DNA of 64,000 bases from Arenibacter algicola. GTDB lineage: Bacteria; Bacteroidota; Bacteroidia; Flavobacteriales; Flavobacteriaceae. Within the stretch, counting starts at the first letter, position 1. Each line of letters opens with the position of its first letter. The stretch is taken from the NCBI RefSeq assembly GCF_000733925.1, contig NZ_JPOO01000001.1:62001-126000 (forward strand), read 5' to 3'. A program made the translations under genes and the position numbers. Below are positions 26,704-37,173 of the stretch, in pieces. The notes under the pieces are model-generated. The model worked only from the letters and a program-made list of their open reading frames with translations, ran no database searches and had not been told where the DNA came from.

Positions 26704-29700
26704 TTAGAATTCTATATTCATACCAACTGCAAAACCTCTATTGGATGCGGAGTTGCCCAATGTGTAACCACGGGAATTATTGGCCGGCGTAGTAACGTCC
26801 AAATCTATCCAATCTACTTTTGTAAACAGCATTCCTGGATTTGTTGCCTGAACGTAAAAGCGTAATTTGGATAGCCCAATATCAGTTGTGATTTTTTGAG
26901 GCAGATTATATCCCAAGGAAATATTTCGAATTTTCACAAATGATCCACTTCTATATCCAAGTGTGGCAAAATATTGATCCCCGAAACCTGCCGAATATAT
27001 TGGTTTTTGGTATTCGGAATCTGTGTTGACCGGAGTATAGTAATCAACCTTTCTCGAATTGTATCTTCCCACTAATCCTTCACCGCCGGTATTGTATGTG
27101 TACCCAAAGCGACCGTATAAGAATATTGATAGGTCAAGACCTTTATAGTTAAACGTGTTGGTCATCCCAAGAATATATTTAGGGATGGTATTGTCAATGA
27201 TTACACGGTCGTTATTGGCATCGATAACATAGTCGCCATTTTGATCCACAGGGCGCGCATTACCAGGGGCAAAAGTATGGCCGTTTGCATTGAACAATGC
27301 TATCTCCGCAGCATCCGACTCTTGCCAAATACCGTTTGATTCATAACCATAGATAACACTTTGGGATTCTCCAATAAACCAACCATTGTTTATGTCATCT
27401 TCCTTGCCATTGGCCAAGGTCACAATTTGGTTTTCCTGCCAAGATGCACTAAAATCAGAGGACCATTGAAAGTCCTTGGTCTGCACGTTTACAGTGTTAA
27501 GTGTTAGATCCAAGCCTGAAGATTTGGTTTCACCGATATTTGCATAGGTATCTACATAACCCGTAATGGTTGGAATTGTTTTAAGAAGCAACAGATCAGT
27601 GGTCTTTGAAGTGTAATAATCCAGTCCACCCGATATTCTTCCCGAAAATAAAGTGAAGTCTAGGCCATAGTTGTATTGTGTTGTCTTTTCCCAGCCCAAA
27701 TCCTCATTTGCCAATGTTGATGCATTCCTTACCCCTGCGGTAGATACATTGCCAATGGGATAGAACAAAGGAATTAACCCTCCTTTTGTAGAATAGGCAT
27801 CAATGGCAGAGTTACCAGTTACCCCTACACCGACACGAAGTTTTAATTGGTTGATCCATTTCGATTCCATCAGGAAGTTTTCCCTATCCAAACGCCATCC
27901 CAAAGCGGCACTTGGGAAAAAGGCCCATTTGTTTCCGTCTGCCAATTGGGAAGCACCATCAGAACGACCAGAAACCGTCAATAGATACTTATTGTCGAAA
28001 CCATAATTTAAACGGGCCATGTAGGACAACAATTGTCTCTCTTCCAAATCGGAATTCCAATTGGCGAGGGCTACATTTTCACTACTTAGGGCATTCCATT
28101 TTTGACTTGAAAAGGGAATGTTGTCGGCCGACATTGAGTTTGATTCTGCGGTAAATTTCGTTTGACTCTGTAATAAAGTTAGACCAAGATCGTGCTTACC
28201 AAGTGTTTTATTATATAATAGGAGATTATCCAAGGTATATGATAACCGTTGTCTTTTAAATAAGGAGGCATAACTTGAACCTCCCCGTGCAACAGATTTA
28301 CCATCAAGATAACTGCCGTTGCGGTAGGTTTCAATATCAGGACCAAAGTTGGTTCGGAAAATTAGTCCGTCCAGCCCAGAGGCAAATGCACCAAAATCCA
28401 ATTGTCCGTAAAAGCTTCCAAATGCCCTTAAGGTTACACGTTGGTCCTGGGAAAAATCAACTTCGTCTATAACCGTTTTTACCGCTATATCACCTCCTGG
28501 GAACTCTATCCTATTTCCTTCATTGTCATATGGGAGGGTATATTGAAAAATACCACGTGCACTTTGGTATAATCCACTTTGCAATGAAACCCCTGAGCCA
28601 CCTGCGGTAGATTGTCCATATTCTTGAGTACTATAAGCTACATTTAAGTTCCCGCCAAATGAAAACCAATCCGTTGGAGTGATATCCACGCTTAAATTTG
28701 TATTGTAACGCTCAAAGCTTTGACCAACTACCGTACCCGTATTATTGGTATAACCAAATGAACCATACGCTTTCATTTTTTCGGTTCCTCCACTGGCACT
28801 TAATGTATTTTGCGTGGTTATGCCTGTGCGTGTAACAAACTTGGTCCAATCTGTTGTGGTTAGTTTAGAACCGTCCCAAGTGCCACTTTCCCATCCTTGT
28901 AAAATGTTACTAAAGGCGGTATCATCACCAGGAAAGATGGCGGCATCATTTGCTTGGGTGGGTTGATCGCCTCGAGGATAGGTTGCCGGGTTTTCGTAAT
29001 ACTTTGCCCAACGGCGATATTCTATATATTCACCGGCATTGAACAATGGAGCCGCTTCATGAATATTTTGAATTGTTACCGACGTATTGTAATTCAAGGT
29101 AAATCTCCCGGTTTTTCCTTTTTTAGTGGTAACGATAACAACGCCGTTTGCACCTCGTGAACCATAAATTGCCGTGGCGGATGCATCTTTAAGTATATCG
29201 ATAGATTCTATATCAGATGGGTTAACGTTGTCTATTCCTCCGGAAATTAATGGTATACCGTCCAATACATAAAGCGGGGAATTAGAGGCGGATAGGGATC
29301 GCACTCCACGAATGGTAATGCTCCCAATTTGTCCTGGTCTTTCGTTGGTACTTATGTCGACCCCAGCTGCCTTTCCTTGCATGGCTTCTATAGCATTGTT
29401 CACGGGTCTGGAGTTAATGTCCTCTGAGCTGACACTGACAACAGAACCGGTAACATCTGATTTCTTTTGAGTTCCATATCCTACAACCACGACCTCGTCT
29501 AATTGGGTATTGTCCTCTTCCATGGTAACATTGTAAACATTGGCTTGTCCAATGGTCAATTCCTGTGATTTTAACCCGATGGAACTAATAACAAGGGTAC
29601 TACCTTGGGAAACGGTAATGGAATAGTTCCCATCAAAATCGGCCACAACACCATTGGTCGTGCCTTTCTCTATGACGTTAACTCCGGGTAGGGGCTCTCC

Positions 29701-29826
29701 ACTGGACATAGATATTGTCCCGGTCACCACCTTCTCTTGGGCGTAGACCCCAATCGACAGTAAAAAAAGACAGGAGGAGAATAGTACCTTAAGTCTTCTG
29801 TGAACTTTAATTTTTTGGTTTTTCAT
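26704..29826 (-). CDS. susC: SusC/RagA-family TonB-linked outer membrane transporter
   Basis: This imports oligosaccharides across the outer membrane with SusD as lid. In 1040 residues there is a signal peptide (SIGVYAQ), a carboxypeptidase-like domain (GTISMSSGEPLPGVNVIEKG), a TonB box region with LDEVVVVGYGTQKKSDVTGS, a plug (SITIRGVRSLSASNSPLYVL) and a long barrel. The conserved SusC start and length leave little doubt. Its promoter region carries three copies of the LacI-type palindrome, more than any other unit in the window, implying tight control. It heads the susC-susD transcript. Confidence 0.97.
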   Translation of the reverse strand: MKNQKIKVHRRLKVLFSSCLFLLSIGVYAQEKVVTGTISMSSGEPLPGVNVIEKGTTNGVVADFDGNYSITVSQGSTLVISSIGLKSQELTIGQANVYNVTMEEDNTQLDEVVVVGYGTQKKSDVTGSVVSVSSEDINSRPVNNAIEAMQGKAAGVDISTNERPGQIGSITIRGVRSLSASNSPLYVLDGIPLISGGIDNVNPSDIESIDILKDASATAIYGSRGANGVVIVTTKKGKTGRFTLNYNTSVTIQNIHEAAPLFNAGEYIEYRRWAKYYENPATYPRGDQPTQANDAAIFPGDDTAFSNILQGWESGTWDGSKLTTTDWTKFVTRTGITTQNTLSASGGTEKMKAYGSFGYTNNTGTVVGQSFERYNTNLSVDITPTDWFSFGGNLNVAYSTQEYGQSTAGGSGVSLQSGLYQSARGIFQYTLPYDNEGNRIEFPGGDIAVKTVIDEVDFSQDQRVTLRAFGSFYGQLDFGAFASGLDGLIFRTNFGPDIETYRNGSYLDGKSVARGGSSYASLFKRQRLSYTLDNLLLYNKTLGKHDLGLTLLQSQTKFTAESNSMSADNIPFSSQKWNALSSENVALANWNSDLEERQLLSYMARLNYGFDNKYLLTVSGRSDGASQLADGNKWAFFPSAALGWRLDRENFLMESKWINQLKLRVGVGVTGNSAIDAYSTKGGLIPLFYPIGNVSTAGVRNASTLANEDLGWEKTTQYNYGLDFTLFSGRISGGLDYYTSKTTDLLLLKTIPTITGYVDTYANIGETKSSGLDLTLNTVNVQTKDFQWSSDFSASWQENQIVTLANGKEDDINNGWFIGESQSVIYGYESNGIWQESDAAEIALFNANGHTFAPGNARPVDQNGDYVIDANNDRVIIDNTIPKYILGMTNTFNYKGLDLSIFLYGRFGYTYNTGGEGLVGRYNSRKVDYYTPVNTDSEYQKPIYSAGFGDQYFATLGYRSGSFVKIRNISLGYNLPQKITTDIGLSKLRFYVQATNPGMLFTKVDWIDLDVTTPANNSRGYTLGNSASNRGFAVGMNIEF

Positions 29827-29846
29827 TTTTGTTGAAGTTTAAGTTG

Positions 29847-29990
29847 TACAATCGATTGTATTTTTTAATGTGGATTGAAAAAAGTATAAATTTGCATGCA
29901 TTCTAATAGTACAATCGATTGTATTTGTTGTTTTACTAATGTCGCTTATCTATGAATTCGTTAATGTTTAAAAAAATGCAATCGATTACT
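29847..29990. promoter_or_regulatory. Three LacI-type operators upstream of susC
   Basis: Perfect 14-base palindromes TACAATCGATTGTA occur at 29847-29860 and 29910-29923, 63 bases apart (about six helical turns). A weaker copy, TGCAATCGATTACT, is at 29977-29990, 67 bases further on. The spacing would suit DNA looping by a LacI-family dimer pair or tetramer. The rest of the gap to 30225 holds nothing I can name. Confidence 0.8.
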
Positions 29991-30225
29991 TGATTTGTCA
30001 ATATTATTTTTTTTCTTTTATTAAACTATCCTGCTCTGTGCTGGTTTATGTTAAAATTGAGTAATTATTTAATTAATTAACAGTTTTATTGCCAGGAGCT
30101 GAATATCAGATATTCTTCAGAATTCTGTCTGTTAAATGGCGATTTATGAAAGATGAAATCCTACAGGCCCTTGGAAATTAGTGCAGGCAGGACTTTCTTT
30201 GTTAATTAAGCTTGTGAGATCATTG

Positions 30226-32667
30226 TTACTTTTTAAGAATTATTGTTGTTTCCCTGTTTTTAGAGGATAGCCTCAAAAAAAGAATATTGTTCTCAAAAGT
30301 CATATTGTCCTTTTGTTTTGGATCTGCTTTCTCGTTGTTAATCAAAATTTCTTTGGGCCGATGCTGTGTCTGTACTTTAATGGAATAGGTCCGACTTTTC
30401 ATATTGTAGGGTCCTTTTGGAGCATTCACTTTAATTTCGGTTTGCAAATCGTTGTCAAATACCTCAATTAGGGTCTCGGCATACTTTCCGTTCAAATATT
30501 CCATGCTTTCCCCGTCATCATCATAAAGCAGAAAATTGCTATGGTCATTAGGATATATATCAAGATTGATATTGTTTATTTCCTTTTCCCCAACAAAATT
30601 TAGCACTTCTTGGGTAGGGATTATGGCTCCTGCCTTAATGAAAATTGGAATTTGATCCAATGGACTAAGTACACTTACATATAATTTTCCTTCATAAACT
30701 TGGTTGGTCCAATAATTGATCCATTTGCCTTCAGGAAGATATACTACCCTGGTCTGGGCTCCTTTTGTCGTAACGGGGCATATCATTAGATTTTTGCCCA
30801 ACAAGTACTGATCGGTAATCCCATATACGTTTTTGTCGTTTTGATAGTCGAGTACCAAGGCTCTCATAATAGGTTTTCCAGTAGTGTGCAGTTCATAAGA
30901 TGTGCTGTACAGGTAGGGAAGAAGGCTGTATCTCAACTCATCATATTGTTTAAATATCCGAAGTGCCTCCTCGCCATAATTCCAAGGTTCCTTGTAATTG
31001 GGGTGTTCCATCCCGAACAAATGTGCTATGGGACTTAAGAGCCCAAATTGGCACCATCGAATGTATAATTCTGGATCCGCCACATGTTCAAAGCCGCCCA
31101 TACAGTGAGCCCAATTGCCTACCCCTGAAAGCCCAATATTTAATCCTGCTTTGATAACCGGTTCAAAATATTGCCACTCACTGGGCCAATCTCCTGCAAA
31201 AATAAAGGGGTAACGTTGAATTCCGGCGTAACCTTCGCGGGTGTGGTTCATACCACGAATATTATTGAATTCCTGAAACTTTTCATATGGAGCCTTGGCG
31301 TAGGCCAATGGAAATACATTGTGCAGGGCCTTAATTTCTTTCCCTTGTGGTCCAGTTTTATCACTTTCATTGGCCATATGGCCAAAGGCACTTCCTTCGT
31401 CTGTCTTTAAGAACATGGCACCTTGATCAGCTACTCGTTTTACCCCATTTTCCCACCACCAATCAACCGCTTTCTGGTCAAAAAAGTTAACAAATTCACC
31501 CGGATTGTCCTCCTCGGGATATACAAAGCCTTTTTCGCGGGCCGCGTCCAATAGCCGTAATGTTTTTCCATTGTCGAATCGTGGTCTCAAATGAACGCCC
31601 ACCATGTTGAGGTTTAGATCATACAGATCTGAAAACATTTTTTCAGGCTCTTCAAAGGTTTCCCTCCACTCAAAAGAGGTAGCCCCTTTTCCCCCGTTTT
31701 CACCGAATATTCTCCAGGTGGAATCCAAATGCAATACATCTAAAGGAATCTTCAAGTCCCTGAATTTTTTGACGAGATCCACCACATAGTTTGTTGAAGT
31801 TTCCGACTCATACCCCCATGTTCCCCCACTATAGGTGCCAACTTGAAGCCCCAATGCGAACTTTGGCAGTAACGGCGATTTCCCCGTTATGGAAGTATAT
31901 CCGTCCAAAATGTTTGAAAAAGTTGGGCCATATATAAAATAGTAATCCAACTCACCGCCCTCAGCTTCAAAGGTATAAGTTTCGGGATTGCTTAAACCCA
32001 TGTCCCAGGTTGTAGGGTGCGCATTGTGAAAAAACACGCCATAACCCTTGGTGCTCATAAAAAAAGGTACTGGACAATAATTGGCTTCCAAAACATTATA
32101 GGCACCAACTATATGTGGCAAACCAATTCCCCTGCCTACATTGAGTCTAAGCTTTTTGCCCCTTCTATCCAAAAAATCCATTCGCTCTCCAAAACCAAAA
32201 AAATGTTCATCGGCGGCTAAATTCTTTACGGAACCAACTACTTCATGATTATTATATGAACCATATTGGGTACCGGATTTTGTCGTTACCTCTGATGACA
32301 GCAAGTTTCCTTGCTTGTCAAAAATTTGTATGGCAAAAGGTTGCTTTTGAATGTCAAGGCGTAAATCACGGGTTGAAATTTGAAGGGAACTTTTGGTTTC
32401 AATTAAATGGTAGGCAACGTTATCCCAGTTATACTGGGTAACCATCCAAGGTTCATTGGCTTCAAATTTATTGTTCCAACTGGTCCTAAACCTCACAATA
32501 GAAGGGGTACAGAATTTAATTTTTACCGTTGCTTTATCAGTGGCAAGATTTAGCTCATTGCCATTTTCTGAAATTATTTTTTCAAAATTACCAATTGCGG
32601 TTTGAGCATTGGAACCAGTTAATACTAAAAACAAAAAACAGAGGAAAATCAGAAAAGTATCTTTCAT
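30226..32667 (-). CDS. Glycoside hydrolase family 31 (alpha-xylosidase/alpha-glucosidase-like)
   Basis: The 813-residue secreted enzyme has a signal peptide ending near GSNAQ. It has an N-terminal galactose-mutarotase-like domain with HFFGFGERMDFLDRRGK, a (beta/alpha)8 barrel and C-terminal beta domains. The catalytic region has FLKTDEGSAFGH, resembling the GH31 nucleophile segment, and FAGDWPSEW, resembling the acid/base Asp segment. GH31 members cleave alpha-linked glucose, xylose or galactose, so a side-chain trimming role is likely; the sugar cannot be fixed here. It is transcribed alone under an operator at 32867 in a divergent region shared with GH106. Confidence 0.9.
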   Translation of the reverse strand: MKDTFLIFLCFLFLVLTGSNAQTAIGNFEKIISENGNELNLATDKATVKIKFCTPSIVRFRTSWNNKFEANEPWMVTQYNWDNVAYHLIETKSSLQISTRDLRLDIQKQPFAIQIFDKQGNLLSSEVTTKSGTQYGSYNNHEVVGSVKNLAADEHFFGFGERMDFLDRRGKKLRLNVGRGIGLPHIVGAYNVLEANYCPVPFFMSTKGYGVFFHNAHPTTWDMGLSNPETYTFEAEGGELDYYFIYGPTFSNILDGYTSITGKSPLLPKFALGLQVGTYSGGTWGYESETSTNYVVDLVKKFRDLKIPLDVLHLDSTWRIFGENGGKGATSFEWRETFEEPEKMFSDLYDLNLNMVGVHLRPRFDNGKTLRLLDAAREKGFVYPEEDNPGEFVNFFDQKAVDWWWENGVKRVADQGAMFLKTDEGSAFGHMANESDKTGPQGKEIKALHNVFPLAYAKAPYEKFQEFNNIRGMNHTREGYAGIQRYPFIFAGDWPSEWQYFEPVIKAGLNIGLSGVGNWAHCMGGFEHVADPELYIRWCQFGLLSPIAHLFGMEHPNYKEPWNYGEEALRIFKQYDELRYSLLPYLYSTSYELHTTGKPIMRALVLDYQNDKNVYGITDQYLLGKNLMICPVTTKGAQTRVVYLPEGKWINYWTNQVYEGKLYVSVLSPLDQIPIFIKAGAIIPTQEVLNFVGEKEINNINLDIYPNDHSNFLLYDDDGESMEYLNGKYAETLIEVFDNDLQTEIKVNAPKGPYNMKSRTYSIKVQTQHRPKEILINNEKADPKQKDNMTFENNILFLRLSSKNRETTIILKK

Positions 32668-33292
32668 TGTAATATAATTGATGTAATTCAGGGGAAAAGT
32701 TATTTGTTTGCGTAGAGTATAGCATCCTGTGCTTTCCTGTTATACAAATTCAATTAATCGATTCTTGGATATATTGGCCCTAAATTATAGTAGATATATT
32801 TTATTAAGTAATTAATAATCAATCTTGTAGATATAATTTTAGTTTTATTTTCTCTTTTTTTTAAAAAACAATCGATTACAATTTTAATATGTTATTCGAA
32901 ATAATAAGCCCTTTTATAGCTGATTTCTAGAATTACATTAAAAAATTAAAAGACCATTGCGTGATGTAATTCACTTATAGATATCCTAATAGGAAATAAT
33001 GGAGGTATGTAGGCTTGTTCCCGGCTGAAAATCATCACTTTTTTGAAGTAACTTTAAAATTGAAACAGGATGGCACAGGATGCCGGAAGTAAATGAAGAT
33101 ACTATTTTTAGGTTTTTGAAATAATAATCTTATTCTTATTGGAGCTAATGTAATCGATTAACATATGGTTAATTTCTTTTAGAAGAGGTCTTACCGGGTA
33201 CCCGTAATAGATGTATACTGCCAATAAAAACGAAGCTTATTAAATAATAGGATTGCTTATTCGAACATTAGAAATTAAAAACTAAATCCAAA
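32668..33292. promoter_or_regulatory. Divergent promoter region with two LacI-type operators
   Basis: This 625-base gap between GH31 (leftward) and GH106 (rightward) holds AACAATCGATTACA at 32867-32880 and TGTAATCGATTAAC at 33149-33162. A half-conserved ATTAATCGATTCTT lies at 32753-32766. Each gene thus has at least one operator within about 150-210 bases of its start. No gene is seen in the gap. Confidence 0.7.
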
Positions 33293-36028
33293 ATGAACAG
33301 TAGGTCATTCAACAAAACGGCAGTTGCCTTAATAGTGTTTTCTTTCCTTGTTCTAATGGGGTACTCCCAAGATTACACCGGTATTGTACCCAAACAAACC
33401 ACTACCGTAAAGCCCTTTACCCGCTGGTGGTGGATGGGCAGTGCTGTGGATACTTTAAATTTAAAACAGAATTTAATCGACTTGCACAATGTGGGTATAG
33501 GTGGGGTAGAAATTGCCCCCATATACGGGGTAAGAGGTGAGGAGCATAATTTTATAGATTACCTCTCTCCCAAATGGATGGACATGTTGGATTATACGAT
33601 CCGCACTGCAGATAGTTTAGGGATGCAGGTAGATTTAACCTTGGGGACCGGATGGCCTTATGGTGGGCCACAGGTAACCCCTGAATATGCCGCAACCAAG
33701 CTGATTGCACAGACCTATAAGGTGAAAAGAGGCGTAGTTTTTTCCGAGGACATACAGGTCAAGGATCTTAAGGAAAAGCAACCCGCCACCTTAAAATATC
33801 TACTGGCCTATGGAAATAAAGGAGGGTATACAGACTTGACCCCTTTATTAAAAGAGAATTCAATAAAATGGAAGGCAAAAAAAGAAGACTACACCATATA
33901 TGCCGTATTTGAGGGTAAAACAGGGCAGGAGGTAAAACGGGCAGCTCCAGGTGGAAGTGGTTTCACCCTTGATCATTATTCTACCAATGCTCTTAAGGCA
34001 TATGTAGAATCTTTTAATGAAGCTTTAACTGGGTTTGAAGGTAGAATTCGCTCCATTTTTAATGATAGCTATGAAGTTTATGGGACCGATTATACACCTG
34101 GTTTTTTTGAAGCCTTTGAAAAGTATAGAGGTTACGATCTAAAACCCTTTCTTCCATTATTGTTGAGCAAGGAGGATAAAGAAGAGGGCAATAGGATAAA
34201 AAGTGATTATAGGGAAACGCTTTCGGATTTGTTGTTGTTAAATTTTGATAATCCTTGGACCGACTGGGCCCACAGTAAAAATTTTAAGTCGCGACTTCAG
34301 GCACATGGTTCTCCCGGAAATCTGATCGATCTCTATGCCTCGGCAGATATTCCTGAATGTGAAACTTTCGGATCTATGCCTTACGATATACCAGGACTGC
34401 GTAGGGAAATGGAAGATATTAGACAAGGCGATGCAGATCCTGTAATGCTGAAATTTTCTTCCTCGGCGGCTCATATTGCAGGAAAGCCCTTAACCTCGTC
34501 GGAGACCTTTACCTGGTTGCGGGATCATTTTAAAACTGCCTTGTCCCAATGTAAGCCAGAAGTGGAAGATCTTTTTCTGAACGGCGTGAATCATGTCTTT
34601 TTACATGGCACTACCTATTCTCCGGAACGTGCCCAATGGCCAGGGTGGAAATTTTATGCCTCAGTAAATTTCAACCCCAATCTTTCTTTGGGAGAAGATG
34701 AAGAGCAATTGTTTTCTTATATCGCCAATTGCCAATCCTTTTTGCAAGCGGGCAAACCGGACAACGAAACCTTGTTGTATTGGCCTATCCACGATGTATG
34801 GAACAGTTATTTGGATGGAAACCTGTTCTTCCAATTCAAAATACATTCCTTGGAGGAGTGGCTGCACAATCAACCTTTTTACGGGACTGCACAGAGTCTC
34901 ATAAAGTCTGGTTTTGGATTGGATTTTATTTCCGATAGATTTATCGAAAAGGCACATTTTGGGAATGGAGAAATTCATTTGCCCGGAGGGAGTTATAAAA
35001 GCTTGGTAGTTCCTACCACCGAGTATATGCCACTCAACACTTTGAAAAAGCTAGTGGACCTAAAAAGGCAGGGGGCACATATTATTTTTCAAAACCTTCC
35101 CGAAAACGTGCCAGGTTTTAATAACTATGAGGCTGGGAATAGTGAAATGCGTCAATTGCTGTCGGAAAATAAATCGCTGATTTCTCCTTCAGGGAATATA
35201 TTTTCCGATTTGGAAATGGCTAGGGTTCTGCCCGAAAAGTTGGTGGAAAGCGGCCTGAAATTTATCAGAAGGGACTTGGAAGGGGACAAAATTTATTATC
35301 TGGTAAATCACACCTCAAATGCCATCGACCAATACATTCCAATAAACGGAATATATAAGGAGGTGCTTATATTCGACCCCAATACATCCAATTACGGGAA
35401 AGCAATAATAGAGGTTAAGGATGTTGGGACGATGGTGAAGGTACAATTGAAGCCCGGCGAAACATTATTTTTGAAAACAGGAGAAAACTCCGAGTACAAG
35501 GATTGGGAATATTTTGAAGCTGGTGAAATTACTTACGGTATATCGGCACCTTGGAAGATATCTTTTTTAAGGGGCGGGCCAGTTTTGCCTGAAAATGATA
35601 CTATTAGCGACCTAAAATCTTGGACCTCCTTAGGGAAGGATGCAGAGGAATTTTCCGGAACAGCCAAATATGAATTGGAGTTTCAAAATCCAGACAACAC
35701 TGTACAAGCGTGGTTATTAAAGTTGGGGGAAGTACGTGAAAGTGCCAAAATTTGGGTCAACGGTTCCTATCTTGGAACTTTATGGGCCAATCCCTTCGAA
35801 ATAAACATTGGGGCACTCCACAAGGGCACCAATAAAATAACACTTGAGGTTACAAATTTGTCCGCCAATAGAATCAGGGCAATGGAACTTAGAGGTGAGG
35901 AATGGAAAAATTTCTACGAAATAAATATGGTAGACAAGGACTACAAAAAGTTCGATGCTACCCAATGGAAACCAATGCCCTCGGGTATTTTAGGCCCTGT
36001 TACTTTGGTTCCCTTAAAAAAGAATTAG
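33293..36028 (+). CDS. GH106-like glycosyl hydrolase (alpha-L-rhamnosidase type)
   Basis: The 911-residue secreted protein has a signal peptide ending GYSQ. The start of the catalytic part, FTRWWWMGSAVDTLNLKQNL then NVGIGGVEIAPIYG, is the GH106 hallmark. The C-terminal 150 residues form a galactose-binding-like beta-sandwich (WLLKLGEVRESAKIWVNGSY). It is somewhat shorter than the roughly 1100 residues common in GH106. GH106 enzymes remove terminal alpha-L-rhamnose, as found on rhamnogalacturonan. It is first in an operon with GH105 (20-base gap) and an esterase, under the operator at 33149. Confidence 0.82.
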   Translation: MNSRSFNKTAVALIVFSFLVLMGYSQDYTGIVPKQTTTVKPFTRWWWMGSAVDTLNLKQNLIDLHNVGIGGVEIAPIYGVRGEEHNFIDYLSPKWMDMLDYTIRTADSLGMQVDLTLGTGWPYGGPQVTPEYAATKLIAQTYKVKRGVVFSEDIQVKDLKEKQPATLKYLLAYGNKGGYTDLTPLLKENSIKWKAKKEDYTIYAVFEGKTGQEVKRAAPGGSGFTLDHYSTNALKAYVESFNEALTGFEGRIRSIFNDSYEVYGTDYTPGFFEAFEKYRGYDLKPFLPLLLSKEDKEEGNRIKSDYRETLSDLLLLNFDNPWTDWAHSKNFKSRLQAHGSPGNLIDLYASADIPECETFGSMPYDIPGLRREMEDIRQGDADPVMLKFSSSAAHIAGKPLTSSETFTWLRDHFKTALSQCKPEVEDLFLNGVNHVFLHGTTYSPERAQWPGWKFYASVNFNPNLSLGEDEEQLFSYIANCQSFLQAGKPDNETLLYWPIHDVWNSYLDGNLFFQFKIHSLEEWLHNQPFYGTAQSLIKSGFGLDFISDRFIEKAHFGNGEIHLPGGSYKSLVVPTTEYMPLNTLKKLVDLKRQGAHIIFQNLPENVPGFNNYEAGNSEMRQLLSENKSLISPSGNIFSDLEMARVLPEKLVESGLKFIRRDLEGDKIYYLVNHTSNAIDQYIPINGIYKEVLIFDPNTSNYGKAIIEVKDVGTMVKVQLKPGETLFLKTGENSEYKDWEYFEAGEITYGISAPWKISFLRGGPVLPENDTISDLKSWTSLGKDAEEFSGTAKYELEFQNPDNTVQAWLLKLGEVRESAKIWVNGSYLGTLWANPFEINIGALHKGTNKITLEVTNLSANRIRAMELRGEEWKNFYEINMVDKDYKKFDATQWKPMPSGILGPVTLVPLKKN

Positions 36029-36048
36029 ATGAATTAAACTCATAAAAA

Positions 36049-37173
36049 ATGAAAAAGCAACTGTTATTAATATGTTTAGCGGCCATAACATTACAATCGA
36101 TGTTTGCCCAGATTTCCGATAAGGCCAAAGTATTGGAGCAAATGCAATTGGCCAATGATTATTTTATGAATAAATGGCCAGATGTAGGCAAAACGATCAT
36201 AACCAATAAGGAACGCCCAAGCAATATTTGGACACGGGGAGTATATTATGAAGGCCTTATGGCATTACATGAAATTTATCCTAAGGAAGCCTATTACGAT
36301 TATGCCTATGATTGGGCGGAATTTCACGGATGGGGTTTTAGAAATGGCAATGCCAATCGCAACGCGGATGATTACTGTGCTGCCCAGACCTATATAGATC
36401 TGTACAATTTGGAGCCGGACCCCAAAAAATTGAAGAACACCAAGGCCTGTATTAATATGCTGCTGAACACCCCGCAATTGGACGATTGGTCTTGGATAGA
36501 TGCCATTCAAATGGGAATGCCCGTTTTTGCTAAATTGGGCGTTTTGGAGAAGGACAACCGATACTTTGAGAAAATGTACGGGATGTATGTATATACCAGG
36601 AACAAGCACGGCGATAATGGACTTTTTAATCCCACAGATGGACTATGGTGGCGGGATGCGGATTTTGATCCACCTTATGCGGAACCCAATGGTGAAGATT
36701 GTTATTGGAGTAGAGGAAACGGATGGGTAATAGCGGCCTTGGCAAAAGTGTTAAGTATCATCCCTAATGATGCCCCCCATAGAGATCAGTATATTAAGGA
36801 CCTGAAGTCCATGGCGGAAGCCTTGGTCCCTATTCAGAGAAAAGACGGATTTTGGAATGTAAGTTTGCATGACCCCAAGAATTATGGAGGAAAGGAGTTG
36901 TCGGGTACCGCCCTGTTTATTTATGCCATGACCTATGGTGTAAATAATGGCATTTTGGACAAAAAAACCTATCTTCCTGTTATAGAAAAAGGTTGGAAAG
37001 CTATGACTGAGGAAGGTATGCATACCAATGGATTTTTAGGATATCTGCAATCTACCGGAAAAGAACCAAAGGATGGTCAGCCACTGTCCTATGATAAGGT
37101 CCCTGATTTTGAGGACTATGGCCTTGGGTGTTTTTTATTGGCAGGCAGCGAAATATATAAAATGAAAATATGA
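36049..37173 (+). CDS. GH105 unsaturated rhamnogalacturonyl hydrolase, third copy
   Basis: The 374-residue enzyme has a signal peptide (LQSMFAQ) rather than a lipobox, so it is likely periplasmic or secreted. GH88/GH105 segments are WSWIDAIQMGMPVFAKLG, YWSRGNGWVIAALAKVL and LSGTALFIYAMTYGVNNGIL. It should release unsaturated galacturonate from lyase products. It sits between the GH106-like gene and an acetyl-esterase-like gene, with the latter overlapping by four bases (ATGA). That context points to rhamnogalacturonan-I fragments with terminal rhamnose and acetyl groups, which is inference. Confidence 0.92.
   Translation: MKKQLLLICLAAITLQSMFAQISDKAKVLEQMQLANDYFMNKWPDVGKTIITNKERPSNIWTRGVYYEGLMALHEIYPKEAYYDYAYDWAEFHGWGFRNGNANRNADDYCAAQTYIDLYNLEPDPKKLKNTKACINMLLNTPQLDDWSWIDAIQMGMPVFAKLGVLEKDNRYFEKMYGMYVYTRNKHGDNGLFNPTDGLWWRDADFDPPYAEPNGEDCYWSRGNGWVIAALAKVLSIIPNDAPHRDQYIKDLKSMAEALVPIQRKDGFWNVSLHDPKNYGGKELSGTALFIYAMTYGVNNGILDKKTYLPVIEKGWKAMTEEGMHTNGFLGYLQSTGKEPKDGQPLSYDKVPDFEDYGLGCFLLAGSEIYKMKI

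Noticed and set aside
36085..36100. TTACAATCGATG as another LacI-type operator
   Set aside because: It lies inside the GH105 coding region near the signal peptide and matches only half the palindrome.
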